Positions 10,623 through 20,416 of a stretch of 64,000 bases of DNA are shown here, piece after piece. The notes under the pieces were generated by a model. The model saw only the letters and a program-made list of their open reading frames with translations, did not search any database and had not been told where the DNA came from. This DNA is from JACNKV01 sp964388155 (GTDB taxonomy: Bacteria; Fidelibacterota; Marinisomatia; Marinisomatales; JACNKV01), in assembly GCA_964388155.1 (NCBI GenBank), contig CAYLYH010000002.1, forward strand, positions 1 to 64,000, given 5' to 3'. The position numbers and the translations under genes are program-made. Numbering within the stretch: the first letter of the stretch is position 1; the number at the start of each line of letters is the position of its first letter.

Positions 10623-10674
10623 GATAAAAACTATTCCTCTTTAGCATTTATAACAACACATTTTATATTATAAA

Positions 10675-10702
10675 AAAGCCCCCAAATTAATCTGGGGGCT
10701 TT
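10675..10702 (-). terminator. Rho-independent terminator after the long leftward operon
   Basis: Perfect inverted repeat AAAGCCCCC/GGGGGCTTT around a 10-base loop, read on the minus strand followed by a T run (CTTTTTTATA). It lies 24 bases beyond the stop of the 10726-12150 gene and would end the operon transcript before the propeller-amidase pair. Confidence 0.9.
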
Positions 10703-10725
10703 AGTCTTATTCTGAAATATTAAGG

Positions 10726-12150
10726 TTACTTAACTAACGTTACTCTCTTTGAGAATGAAACTTCAGTTGAGGTTAAACGGTAGATATATGTCCCTGAAGG
10801 AACTGCATTACCGTTATTATCATTTCCGTTCCACGTTACTTGGTGAACACCATTAAAGTGCCAGCCTTCTGCCAATGTTCTAACGGATTGACCTAACATA
10901 TTGAAGATCTCCAATTTGGCATTTCCGGTACGACCAACTTCATAATTAATCGTTGTGGATGGGTTGAACGGATTTGGATAGGCACTATGCAACGCGTATC
11001 CCCTAGCCACAATAGAAGAGTTTCCTTCTTCATCGATAGCCAGTGATGTTGGGTTGTCATTATGCCAGATTTGAATTACGTTGGTAGAAAAGTCACCAAC
11101 ATAGATTGTTTTGCCATCAGCTGAATGAGCCAATGAACGTGGATTACAGGTAACACCTGTTGCAGCTAATTCAGAGGCATTATCTTCAGCTGATACACTT
11201 TGGCCAATGCCAAAATCGTCAACTAACTCTCCTGTATTTGGATTGAACCCAGCCCATCTTCCTGCGTAAGGATGAGGACTTGAGATGCCTTCAGCAAAAT
11301 ATGAGTACCAACCCGGATCAGTATCACCAGCCCACAGAACACCAAGGTTCCATTGGAGTGTTTCCGCCCACATATTGACGTTTCCGGTTGTGTCAGTTCC
11401 GCCATTATCCCATGTATGTTCTACACCACCATACATCGCAACTGAATCGTAGGCAGTACCTAAGAAGTTTGCTTCCAGTACAGTAATACCACCTGAGTTC
11501 CAAGTAGAACCTAAAAAGATACGATTAGCATCAGGAGTGACTAAGGTTGATCGATTATAGCTAACACCTGCTGGGGATACTGTGGTTTGAGTACTAAAAC
11601 TTGCATCCACTTTAACAACTGGTCTTGATGCGCCACCTACCCAACTTACATAGACATTACCATCTTGGTCCACGGACGGTTGAGTCAACGAGCTCATGCT
11701 TCCTTCTTCGTCGTATGCAACGTCAAAAGAATTCATCATTTCACCGGTTTGATAGTTAAAGCGATAAAGTTTATTTGTGGCATAGATGATATTACCATCA
11801 ATATCAAGAGCCATCCCTTTACCACTGTAGGTTAGTGTATCACCGGCAGCAAATCGTAATGGAGAAAATGCTGTGTGCTCACCATCAGGAGTAAACACAA
11901 AAATCGGACGTGTTTCTACTGTATCGATTGCGCCTGTTCCATCATCGACGAACAAGGTATCGCCTGCAATATGGCCATGCATAGCTACCCAAATATTTCC
12001 ATCAGGGGCTACTACAGTACCATGGATACCATATCCATCGCTTCTGGGCATTTCATAGTCATAGAAGATTCCTTGAAGCTGCCAGTCATCTGCGAGAGAA
12101 AAACCGGACAGTACAAGAACTATCAATGCACTTTTTATCAGTTTATTCAT
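10726..12150 (-). CDS. Secreted beta-propeller protein with T9SS sorting domain
   Basis: Signal peptide MNKLIKSALIVLVLSGFSLA, then NHL/SMP-30-like propeller repeats (GTVVAPDGNIWVAMHG, ALDIDGNIIYAT, PSVDQDGNVYVSW, LAHSADGKTIYVGD) up to about residue 375. The C-terminal 85 residues are a textbook T9SS sorting domain (SAYPNPFNPSTTINYEV ... VPSGTYIYRL). The start at 12150 is chosen because AAAGGAAA lies 6 bases upstream; an in-frame ATG at 12165 would overlap that ribosome-binding site. It is the last gene of the operon that starts with the TonB receptors and is followed by a strong terminator. Its ligand is unknown; a surface-attached binding protein working with the receptors is a reasonable guess. 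Confidence 0.8.
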   Translation of the reverse strand: MNKLIKSALIVLVLSGFSLADDWQLQGIFYDYEMPRSDGYGIHGTVVAPDGNIWVAMHGHIAGDTLFVDDGTGAIDTVETRPIFVFTPDGEHTAFSPLRFAAGDTLTYSGKGMALDIDGNIIYATNKLYRFNYQTGEMMNSFDVAYDEEGSMSSLTQPSVDQDGNVYVSWVGGASRPVVKVDASFSTQTTVSPAGVSYNRSTLVTPDANRIFLGSTWNSGGITVLEANFLGTAYDSVAMYGGVEHTWDNGGTDTTGNVNMWAETLQWNLGVLWAGDTDPGWYSYFAEGISSPHPYAGRWAGFNPNTGELVDDFGIGQSVSAEDNASELAATGVTCNPRSLAHSADGKTIYVGDFSTNVIQIWHNDNPTSLAIDEEGNSSIVARGYALHSAYPNPFNPSTTINYEVGRTGNAKLEIFNMLGQSVRTLAEGWHFNGVHQVTWNGNDNNGNAVPSGTYIYRLTSTEVSFSKRVTLVK

Positions 12151-12203
12151 GATATTTCCTTTCATGAGTTGATTGGTTTCAGAATAAGTTTAATTCTAAT
12201 TAA

Positions 12204-13445
12204 TTATTGTCGACCATAATATGGCGCACCTTCTACCCTTGTGTCTATTTTATGTATGGCTTTGTTTTCACCTTTGTAATTCATATATAAATAGTTTCCT
12301 GTACCCCATTCTAATTTAGTGATCGGAGGTGAAATAATCTTAGGATAATAGGGTTCAAGATTTCCATCTATCGATAAAGTCATCACGCCGTATCCTTCGT
12401 CGGAGCTTAGGAACATATTACCATTAATATCAAACGTTAAACTGGTGATATTGCCTTCCGTTCCGGATTCTCCTGTCCAATCTAAGATCAACATGGTTTC
12501 TCCCAGCTCACCAGTTTCAGATAATATTTCGTTTCTCCATACTCCAACAGATGGAACAGACGGGTCATCACCAGAATACTTCCCAGCAACATACACATGG
12601 TTATTAAAAACACGCAAAGCAGTAATGTTTGTCTCTTCATAAGGTTTAGCTACACTTACTGACATATTAGACGTAATCAGATATACAGCTTGTCCACTTC
12701 CGCCAGCAAATAGGTTACCGTTAACGTCAAAATCCATTGCAATAGCTAAACCCGGGAGTACAGCATAGCCTAACCCACCACTAATTAAATTAATTTGAAT
12801 TAAGTATGGGTTTCCACCATCCGTAAAATAAATATTTTGATTCGAGCCTAAGATTAAACATTTAGGTACGATTCCTAAATTGTAGGGTGTTAAATCTAAA
12901 TATTGATAGATTCTTTCGCCATAAGGAGCTAACAATTTTTCAATACTAATTGATTGCCCGGCACTTAAACCTAATAATAAGTTCTCTTCAGTGTCAGTTG
13001 TTATTCCATAAATACTCTCTTCAAAGCTATCGAATGTCCCGTATTCGACTAATCTTGGGTATAGTTTGTACGGAAAGTATTCACCAAATAAATATGCACC
13101 CTGTACAGCCACTTTAATTGTAATGGAGTCAGCGGTTAAAGAAGGTGGGCTTACCGTTAGCAGTGTATCGTTAGCTTCGAGTATCTCGCCTAAATAGGAG
13201 TTAAAGAACACCATAATATCATCAGAGTTTGCACTAAAATTATCACCATGGATGTAAACAATATCCGCGCCGGCAAATGCACTGTCAGAAGGAAATACTT
13301 GAGTAATAACCGGATCCGGATTTGGTGTATCATTTGGATTCCAAATATCACTAGGATATTGGTTGTCTTGGCACCCCCAAAACCCGACAAGGCTTATTGC
13401 TACAACTAATATTAATTTAACAAACGTATTATTCATATGACTCAT
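12204..13445 (-). CDS. IPT/TIG-domain lipoprotein with beta-propeller
   Basis: 413-residue lipoprotein: signal peptide ending in GFWGC (lipid-modified Cys 25). Residues about 45-130 form an IPT/TIG Ig-like domain (ITQVFPSDSAFAGADIVYIHGDNF). The rest has six-bladed-propeller-like repeats (FDVNGNLFAGGSGQAVYLI, LTFDINGNMFLSSDEGYGVM). This IPT plus NHL-like layout is common in lipoproteins from polysaccharide-uptake loci of the Bacteroidota group, where they sit on the outer membrane and bind glycan. AAAGGG lies 7 bases before the ATG. Gap of 17 bases to the PorV-like gene upstream; same operon. No catalytic motif seen. Confidence 0.72.
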   Translation of the reverse strand: MSHMNNTFVKLILVVAISLVGFWGCQDNQYPSDIWNPNDTPNPDPVITQVFPSDSAFAGADIVYIHGDNFSANSDDIMVFFNSYLGEILEANDTLLTVSPPSLTADSITIKVAVQGAYLFGEYFPYKLYPRLVEYGTFDSFEESIYGITTDTEENLLLGLSAGQSISIEKLLAPYGERIYQYLDLTPYNLGIVPKCLILGSNQNIYFTDGGNPYLIQINLISGGLGYAVLPGLAIAMDFDVNGNLFAGGSGQAVYLITSNMSVSVAKPYEETNITALRVFNNHVYVAGKYSGDDPSVPSVGVWRNEILSETGELGETMLILDWTGESGTEGNITSLTFDINGNMFLSSDEGYGVMTLSIDGNLEPYYPKIISPPITKLEWGTGNYLYMNYKGENKAIHKIDTRVEGAPYYGRQ

Positions 13446-13462
13446 GTTATGACCCTTTTGAG

Positions 13463-14467
13463 CTAAATAGCAATATTTAATGAAAACCGTTGGACATTAT
13501 CAAAGACACCAAAAGGTGTATATGCATAATCAATCTCTAATAGCATGCCTGATATTGTTTTTTGTATCCCTATACCGGCAGTTAAACCACGCTGATCGTA
13601 ATTATACAAGTATCCGCTTCTAAGCACCAACAAATCAAAAAGTGTATATTCTAATCCGAGATTTATCCGTTCGCTATATGAACGTGGATGAAGTGCATCA
13701 ATCGAAAGAATCAATGATTGTTGTTTAGCTTCGAAGCCTATCATACTCATTAAATTAACTGAGGCCCCCATGGTAAATGTTAGAGGAAGCTGAAATCCTT
13801 CAGTTTGATACTTTATTTCCTGCGAAAAATTACGAATAGACATACCGAATGAGAAATCATTCCATCCCGTATAATACACGGTTCCAAAATCAAATGCGAT
13901 AGCTTCAGCAGTATTTTTAATAACAGAATTTGAAGTATCAGTAGCCGGTATAACATTTCTTCCTAAATATTGGTATGCCTTTTTTATATGAAGTCCTACT
14001 GAAAATTTATCGGAGAGAGATTTTGCGTAACCCACGCCTATAGCTGTTGCTATTGGATATATTATTTCAGTATCCTTATAGCCTTGGTCGTTATTCCAGA
14101 CCATAGTGCCTTGTATATCGCCATAGTCTACATTTTGCAGTGTAAAACCAAAAACTCCGTACCGCCCATTATTTGGGCTATAAGATGCCGAAACTGAGGT
14201 ATGGTGGATATCAGCAATCCATGGATTGTCACTTATCCTGACATCGATTAAGTTATTTTGTGTTGACATACCAGCAGGATTAAAAAACAGCGCGGACGAA
14301 TTTAATGGTAAAGTTGTCACAGCTTCTGCCATTCCGCCTGCACCTGCATCGGATGTTACGCTAAGGAATTGAAAACCTGTTTGCGCTAATTTTATATCAG
14401 CAGCAAAAATGGTCGATATATTAGTTATTCCCAATAATATTGCTAAGATTATGTTAATATTTTTCAC
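13463..14467 (-). CDS. PorV/PorQ-family outer-membrane beta-barrel protein
   Basis: 334 residues with a signal peptide (about 1-22) and the family's conserved start after cleavage: AQTGFQFLSVTSDAGAGGMAEAVTT, then SALFFNPAGMS. The remainder is alternating amphipathic strands as expected for an 8-14-stranded barrel of the PorV/PorQ and FadL-like group. In T9SS, PorV shuttles cargo from the translocon to the attachment complex, so a paralogue encoded among T9SS-tailed proteins is sensible. It lies between the small lipoprotein (8-base gap) and the IPT lipoprotein. It may be a locus-specific paralogue rather than the core PorV; that cannot be decided here. Confidence 0.78.
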   Translation of the reverse strand: MKNINIILAILLGITNISTIFAADIKLAQTGFQFLSVTSDAGAGGMAEAVTTLPLNSSALFFNPAGMSTQNNLIDVRISDNPWIADIHHTSVSASYSPNNGRYGVFGFTLQNVDYGDIQGTMVWNNDQGYKDTEIIYPIATAIGVGYAKSLSDKFSVGLHIKKAYQYLGRNVIPATDTSNSVIKNTAEAIAFDFGTVYYTGWNDFSFGMSIRNFSQEIKYQTEGFQLPLTFTMGASVNLMSMIGFEAKQQSLILSIDALHPRSYSERINLGLEYTLFDLLVLRSGYLYNYDQRGLTAGIGIQKTISGMLLEIDYAYTPFGVFDNVQRFSLNIAI

Positions 14468-14475
14468 TGCGCCAC

Positions 14476-15027
14476 CTAATTATTAATGATAGCCATTTTA
14501 ATAAAACCTTCACTTTCTCGATTAAATGAAATAAAATATGTACCTTGCGCCATCTCATATTCACTTCTTGAGCGAATGACAGAACATTCCGCAATTGTTT
14601 CCAAATCTAAAATATCAGATGAAGGTATTACAACTAAGCCATCATTTGATTTAAAAAGATAGTCATTAGATTTATTCGTTGCTATGATGTAGTTACCATC
14701 TGACACTATATCTATCAGTAGATAGCTAACCCCAATCGGCTGACATACTGACCATGCATTTTCATTGCTTTCTGTGATTACAGCCATTGAATCCGTAGAC
14801 AACCAGGATATAGAATCTGCTAACGTTAAGGCTGTCGTATCAGAATATAATATTGAGCTTCTGGCTATCATCGTGGAATCCGAATTTAATAATGAGCATA
14901 TTTTTTCATCAACATTACTCATTATAAAACTTTCATTCTGATAATCCTCGAAAAATGTCTCACAACCTGAAAATATAGAAACGATTAATATTAGCAATAT
15001 GAACTTCGTTATGTATTTTATTCTCAT
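14476..15027 (-). CDS. Small lipoprotein of unknown function
   Basis: 183 residues with a clear lipoprotein signal ending in SIFSGC (Cys 22). The mature part is beta-rich with no motif I recognise (SNVDEKICSLLNSDSTMIARS, NESEGFIKMAIINN). It lies 5 bases after the stop of the 719-residue partner-protein gene and 8 bases before the PorV-like gene, so it is part of the TonB receptor operon. Its position suggests an outer-membrane accessory role; no function is claimed. Confidence 0.65.
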   Translation of the reverse strand: MRIKYITKFILLILIVSIFSGCETFFEDYQNESFIMSNVDEKICSLLNSDSTMIARSSILYSDTTALTLADSISWLSTDSMAVITESNENAWSVCQPIGVSYLLIDIVSDGNYIIATNKSNDYLFKSNDGLVVIPSSDILDLETIAECSVIRSRSEYEMAQGTYFISFNRESEGFIKMAIINN

Positions 15028-15032
15028 TTTAT

Positions 15033-17180
15033 TTACCTAATTACAATAAATTTACGTATAGTACTCTCACCTAATGGTGTTTCAATATGAGCAATATACA
15101 ATCCACTGGTTACAACTTGTCGTGATGAGGTTATTGAGTTCCATGCTTCATCACCACTGCCATCGTTATGTTGAATTGTTTTGATTAAATCTCCGCGTTC
15201 GGTAAATATACGAATTGTGCATTCTCCTGGAATATTTAAGAACATTAATCTGTCAGGAGCAGAAACTCCGTATTGTATGTCTCGACTTGCGATGTTATAT
15301 GGATTAGGTACTACCCGTACACTATTCAAAACTCCGGGAGGTCGCTTTAAAAAAGCAGCAGAATTCGTTCGTGCATAATAAAGACTGCTTGTTAAAGGTT
15401 TCCCACCACTTATAGAACCATCATCTAATACTTCTAAATAATAGTAATAATCAAATCCTCTGATAGGACTAACATCGCTGAATTCTGTCATCCCGGGACT
15501 TAAGTCCCAGACATTGGCGATTGTTTCATCGATTCCAATAATCTCTCCACTATTAATATCATATTTAAAAACAGTCGTATCGGGTTTGAATTTCAGTCTA
15601 GTAATTCGGTAACCGTCAAATCCAGGATTATCTTCAGCTTCACTAGACCATGTAAGCACAATTTTATCTCCACCTGATGTTATTGTAAAAGTTGATGGTG
15701 GTTTAGGAGGTTCTGGGATATCAAAATTATTAATATAATTATTTCTAGCTCTTTTAAATGTATTAAAAAGTGAATCGACCCCAGTAAACACCCAACTATT
15801 TTTATACCCAATATCACCGGTAGTTTCACGGCTATAGTTTGTCATCATATATTCTTGAGCAGTTGATGTGTTTAATGGATAATCAGACGTATGCATACTG
15901 TTTTTCCAATTCTGACCAACTTTATAACACATTTCTCGCGAAAGCCCGCTTACTGCTTCAGCCAAAACAATTCGAACAGAGTCTCCAGGTTCTAGGGTAT
16001 ATGGTCCATAGCCAATCCCTTGAGACGTACCACCCGGATTACTTTCACCACCTGGACTGAACTGATTTGCATTTCCAGCCCCTATTTGTTTTGCTTGAGT
16101 TTCCTCAGGGTGCCCTTGCGTCATATATAGATATTCTTCGGTCATTCTTGAAGAGTTATATTGGTTGCTCCCTGCATCAGTTAGAGGATCATCTGACAAC
16201 ATGTACCAAGTTGTCGATGGCTGTGAAAGATCGTCAGAGGGGTCTGTAGGACTTATGTCTGCATGGAGCGTTACAATACCAGCAAACTGAGCAGCTCCTA
16301 AATGTCCTTCACCTGGTTCATTCGGACCACCGATATTATCAAAACCTGCTCCGGAATGATATCCATGCCAGGAAAATGATGCACGCATAGGAATACCATC
16401 TTCATAGGTTTGATCAAGCTCACCGTCAGGGCTGATAGGAGTCTCTCCAATAACCTCATTCATGGTGTTATGACCCCAGGCAGCACTCTGTGGTAGCCAG
16501 TTTCCGTCGTAAACCATTCCCTCTCTGCTTAAAGCATATCTATACTGAAAATATGGCGTAAATCCCTCGATTGTTTGTTGTTGCTGCGTAGAGCAATCCC
16601 CATTAAAGCAGCCATTATTTTTAAATACATATTCAATAATGTGATAGTTTTGATGCTCAGGATTGGCAAAAGCATAAATCCTTCTAGTCATTTCTATTCC
16701 CATAGATGTTTGTACTCTATTAACCAGCATTCTATCTGATGATAATGTTTCATCTACTACATCTACTTCATCCATATACTGGAGGTTTGTTGCGGGATCA
16801 CCGTCAACAAATACTTGTGGATGATTATATTTCCCATAAAGTGTAAACTCTAAGGGTATCGTCTCATTTTTTGTATCAATAAATCTTGGCCCAACATGGA
16901 TAACTTTGTGTTCATACGTTTTGCCTCCAATTGGATCTACAAAGTTTGTAGCTCCCAGCCACATTGCTTTGGCAGCTTGGTTATCCTGCACCGGATAAAA
17001 AGCCGGCCATCTGAGTCCATCTTGCTGATCTGTAATCTGTCCAGTGCGTCCTGTTTCTATTTCACACCCTCCTTCAGAATACCAATTTTGCAGATCACCG
17101 ATGGCAATCCATTTGGTTTGTTCCGCCATCAGTGGCACACTTAATGTAATAAGCATTATGCTTAAATAATATCTCTTCAT
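15033..17180 (-). CDS. TonB-receptor partner protein with FN3 and T9SS-like C-terminal domain (copy 2)
   Basis: About 715 residues; signal peptide MKRYYLSIMLITLSVPLMA. The N-terminal 450 residues form a beta-rich domain with no family I can name, containing DGLRWPAFYPVQDN and SDRMLVNRVQTSMGIEMTRRIYAF. A fibronectin type III domain follows (about 500-610), then a C-terminal sorting-like domain (VRVVPNPYNI ... TERGDLIKTI ... SGLYIAHI ... KFIVIR). It is clearly homologous to the 20417-22543 protein. The start at 17180 has GAGAAG upstream; an in-frame ATG at 17192 has none. It directly follows the TonB receptor gene (17195-20344), so it likely works with it at the cell surface, a place filled by SusD in Bacteroidota although no SusD signature is present. 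Confidence 0.75.
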   Translation of the reverse strand: MKRYYLSIMLITLSVPLMAEQTKWIAIGDLQNWYSEGGCEIETGRTGQITDQQDGLRWPAFYPVQDNQAAKAMWLGATNFVDPIGGKTYEHKVIHVGPRFIDTKNETIPLEFTLYGKYNHPQVFVDGDPATNLQYMDEVDVVDETLSSDRMLVNRVQTSMGIEMTRRIYAFANPEHQNYHIIEYVFKNNGCFNGDCSTQQQQTIEGFTPYFQYRYALSREGMVYDGNWLPQSAAWGHNTMNEVIGETPISPDGELDQTYEDGIPMRASFSWHGYHSGAGFDNIGGPNEPGEGHLGAAQFAGIVTLHADISPTDPSDDLSQPSTTWYMLSDDPLTDAGSNQYNSSRMTEEYLYMTQGHPEETQAKQIGAGNANQFSPGGESNPGGTSQGIGYGPYTLEPGDSVRIVLAEAVSGLSREMCYKVGQNWKNSMHTSDYPLNTSTAQEYMMTNYSRETTGDIGYKNSWVFTGVDSLFNTFKRARNNYINNFDIPEPPKPPSTFTITSGGDKIVLTWSSEAEDNPGFDGYRITRLKFKPDTTVFKYDINSGEIIGIDETIANVWDLSPGMTEFSDVSPIRGFDYYYYLEVLDDGSISGGKPLTSSLYYARTNSAAFLKRPPGVLNSVRVVPNPYNIASRDIQYGVSAPDRLMFLNIPGECTIRIFTERGDLIKTIQHNDGSGDEAWNSITSSRQVVTSGLYIAHIETPLGESTIRKFIVIR

Positions 17181-17194
17181 AATTCTTCTCATCG

Positions 17195-20100
17195 TTAAAA
17201 ATCGTAGCTGATGTTAATTCCAAAGTATATATCTCTGGGGTTGAGGAACACAAAATGTTCTATATTCGGCATATCTATGTAGGCTTTATTGTTGATAACC
17301 CAATCAAAATAATCTTGGTCAACCTCTGACCATCCTTCAATTTCATCATATTGCACATATGTTTCTGATGTGTTATCATAATAAATAGCGACACTACTCG
17401 GATCGTCTTCGTACTCAATTGCAGACGACCACTCAATAGGGACAAAATCAATATTTTCCGGTCTTACATCTCCAGGCTGATCTTCTCCCGAAAAGTAATG
17501 ATATCCTAAATCACTGACCGTTTTTTCCGGCAAATGAAGTGACTGCATATAATCATCGTAATCATACTTATCTTCAAACCCATATCCAGAGAAATTTTTT
17601 ATATTCAAAACATTGTAAATATCACCATAGAATTTTACGTTTATGTTTTTGATTTTTAATGTCTTAGATAATTTAATATCAAAATTTTTATTATCTTTGT
17701 ACTGAAAGTTATACTTAATTCCACTTACCTTATTTGGATTATACGTAAACCATCCACCCTTATTCCATCTTGATATTAAATTCAGATGCCAATCTCCAAA
17801 TAAGTAATTATTTACAAGTTTGGGTCCAAAATTTAAAGGTGTATGAAAATCAACCACAGATTTAACTCTTGGGATTGGTCGTGGCTTAGACTGTTGAGGG
17901 CTCCTCAACAAGAAATCCCTCTGTTCAGATGGATTCTCGTGATATTCTTTTACTCCAAAATACCCGGATGTATTCACACGATACTCAAAGTTTATATTTC
18001 CAGTTATCCACTTTCCTCGTAATTTGGACAACTCTAGCTCTATTCCACGAATATCTTCATAACTATTCGCTGTCAGTTGATAATATATTACTTTATCATT
18101 CGCACTAAAATAATGTGTGTAATCTTGTTGATCTGATATATCTTTATAGTAAGCTGAAACATGAATAAGGTATTTTTCATCTAGAGCATGGTCATATCCC
18201 AATTCATAAGAGATAGTTTTTGCTAATGGCAGTTCAGGATCCCCGATTGTCTTTACTTCGTTGCTGTTTCCACGGCGTATTCTAAAAAGTTCCTGTGCAA
18301 TCGGCAACTGTCTGTAGTGGCCATAGTTAAAATATAATTTAGATACATTCGTGATTGGATGTGAGATAGATAAACGAGGTGAAAATGCTAATTCCGGTTT
18401 AATACTCTTTTTGTCAAATTGATTATCAATTTCTTCAGAATAATTAGATGAATAAAAATCTTCGTCATAAGTATCAACTTCATACCACTTACTATTTGGA
18501 TTAACATAGTCTATTACTAGTCCTGCCATACCGACGAAACCTTTAAATTCCATTTTATTCTGAGCATAAGTAGATAATCTATATGGATTTTTGTCAATAG
18601 TAGTCCAGTAGTTGCCATCAGGTAAGAATTCATTTCTAGATCCATATTCCAGATTTAGCTTTGTAGAAATAAATTCAAAACCGGTCTTGAATTGATTAAA
18701 TTGATTTAGTTGAGCTAAATAGTCGACTTTCAACGTAAATGTTTTAACACGACTTGTATCTCTTGATGTACTTATAGCACCTCCAAAATTTAGAGTACCC
18801 TCTATACTGGACTCCGGACTTCCCTGAAAACCATAAGGTGCATTATTTGCATACCAACCATTTTCTTCCTCACCAAATATTAATAGTAATGTACTATCAC
18901 GCTTTGGGCCGTGCCAAGTATGATACTGTTTATCATCAATTTTTGCCAAAACTTCATAAAAAGTAGCACTATTTATCTGATGGGTATATTTCAGAGCATA
19001 GGTAGAATTATTAACAGATGTCGGTGACCAATAATCATTGGTAAATATCCTCCATGGCATTGTAAAACCGCTTCGATTAACCTGTGAGGCTAGTTGATAT
19101 GTGCTGGACATAATAGTGCCTAAACCACTTCTTGATGAGGTTGTTGCATCCATTGTACCTTGTAAATGAGAAAATGTTAGTTTTTTATTCTTGCTTAAAT
19201 CCGACGTTAGCCTAAAAAATGTTGATGTGTTTTCAACACCAGGAGTAGTAATATGATAAAGATACATGTTTTGTTTCGAAAGAATAGATGCAAAAAATCT
19301 TAGATTTCCAAGCTTGTTACTAATAAAAGGAACCGGACCGCCAAATCCTGCATCAATTGTGTAGTCCGCTTCTGCAATTGCTCCGTTTTTTCTATGCTGC
19401 CATGTAAAAAGTTTTTGAGCACCGGATGCAGTCAAATCATCAGAAGGATCTTCATTTGACAATGTCTGTTCTGACACGCTATTCCATCCATCAAATGACG
19501 GATATTGCCGCTGGGTATATTTGTCCCATGCACCACTATATGTTCCATCCCAACATACCTCGTCGTCCAAATAAGGACGTAGCCAAAACGAATTCTCATC
19601 ATATGGTGATTGTCCAAAATGTTTTTGTCCTGAAGGACTTTGCCTATACATAATTGTCCCAGAGTACTTATCCGGTGAGCCTTCCTTAGTCACAACGTTT
19701 ACAACACCTGATCGTACGTTGCTGTATTCAGCGCTAAATCCACCGGTTTGAACACTCACATCTTGGATCGCACTTAAAGGAATTCCCGTTGTTGGCTCTC
19801 CTGTCCTCTCATCATTTAAAACAATTCCATCTACCATGAACATTGTTTCGTTTGTATTACCGCCACGAATAGAGAAACCAGAGACACCAGCTTGAAGGCT
19901 CAATATTGAAGACACACTGCTTACAGGTAGTTTTGCAATATCTTTAGATGAAATACTTTTTTGGCTTGCAGCCACGTCCACCCGAACGACTTTTTGCTGG
20001 GCTAAAACAACAACCGTTTCACCTTCTAATGCTTCTGAGTCCATCGTAATATCAATACTGGCAGTAAGGTCAATCTCAACACGAACATCCATCACCATTT

Positions 20101-20344
20101 TTGTGGCATATCCAATCATCGAAATCTTTAAATTATATGTGCCAGGAGTTACGTTAAGAATGGAGTAATATCCATTTATATTTGAAGCTGCACCCATGGA
20201 TGTTCCACTTATCACCACATTAGCGCCTATAAGAGGCATTCCAGTTTCAGTGTTTGTAATTTTACCCGCTATTTTTCCTGAGACTCCGGCAAATACCTGT
20301 GTTACAGAGAGTGCAAAAACCATTATTATGAAAACTTTTTTCAT
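17195..20344 (-). CDS. TonB-dependent outer-membrane receptor (copy 2)
   Basis: About 1050 residues. Signal peptide MKKVFIIMVFALSVTQVFA, a carboxypeptidase-regulatory-like domain (GKITNTETGMPLIGANV ... YYSILNVTPGTYNLKISMIGY), a plug domain (IRGGNTNETMFMVDGIVLND, VQTGGFSAEYSNVRSGVVNVV) and a 22-strand barrel ending in DIYFGINISYDF. It imports a ligand across the outer membrane using TonB energy; the ligand is unknown. The start at 20344 gives a standard signal peptide; the longer frame from TTG 20407 adds an odd second hydrophobic stretch. It is paralogous to the 22533-25586 receptor, including shared words QKHF, LRPYLD and QKLF.QHR. A partner protein gene lies on each side within one operon. 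Confidence 0.88.
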   Translation of the reverse strand: MKKVFIIMVFALSVTQVFAGVSGKIAGKITNTETGMPLIGANVVISGTSMGAASNINGYYSILNVTPGTYNLKISMIGYATKMVMDVRVEIDLTASIDITMDSEALEGETVVVLAQQKVVRVDVAASQKSISSKDIAKLPVSSVSSILSLQAGVSGFSIRGGNTNETMFMVDGIVLNDERTGEPTTGIPLSAIQDVSVQTGGFSAEYSNVRSGVVNVVTKEGSPDKYSGTIMYRQSPSGQKHFGQSPYDENSFWLRPYLDDEVCWDGTYSGAWDKYTQRQYPSFDGWNSVSEQTLSNEDPSDDLTASGAQKLFTWQHRKNGAIAEADYTIDAGFGGPVPFISNKLGNLRFFASILSKQNMYLYHITTPGVENTSTFFRLTSDLSKNKKLTFSHLQGTMDATTSSRSGLGTIMSSTYQLASQVNRSGFTMPWRIFTNDYWSPTSVNNSTYALKYTHQINSATFYEVLAKIDDKQYHTWHGPKRDSTLLLIFGEEENGWYANNAPYGFQGSPESSIEGTLNFGGAISTSRDTSRVKTFTLKVDYLAQLNQFNQFKTGFEFISTKLNLEYGSRNEFLPDGNYWTTIDKNPYRLSTYAQNKMEFKGFVGMAGLVIDYVNPNSKWYEVDTYDEDFYSSNYSEEIDNQFDKKSIKPELAFSPRLSISHPITNVSKLYFNYGHYRQLPIAQELFRIRRGNSNEVKTIGDPELPLAKTISYELGYDHALDEKYLIHVSAYYKDISDQQDYTHYFSANDKVIYYQLTANSYEDIRGIELELSKLRGKWITGNINFEYRVNTSGYFGVKEYHENPSEQRDFLLRSPQQSKPRPIPRVKSVVDFHTPLNFGPKLVNNYLFGDWHLNLISRWNKGGWFTYNPNKVSGIKYNFQYKDNKNFDIKLSKTLKIKNINVKFYGDIYNVLNIKNFSGYGFEDKYDYDDYMQSLHLPEKTVSDLGYHYFSGEDQPGDVRPENIDFVPIEWSSAIEYEDDPSSVAIYYDNTSETYVQYDEIEGWSEVDQDYFDWVINNKAYIDMPNIEHFVFLNPRDIYFGINISYDF

Positions 20345-20416
20345 TGAAATGCCCATTATGTTTAAGAATACGAGAACAAAGTTTACCTTGATTATTTTTT
20401 TTAACAAAATTATTTT

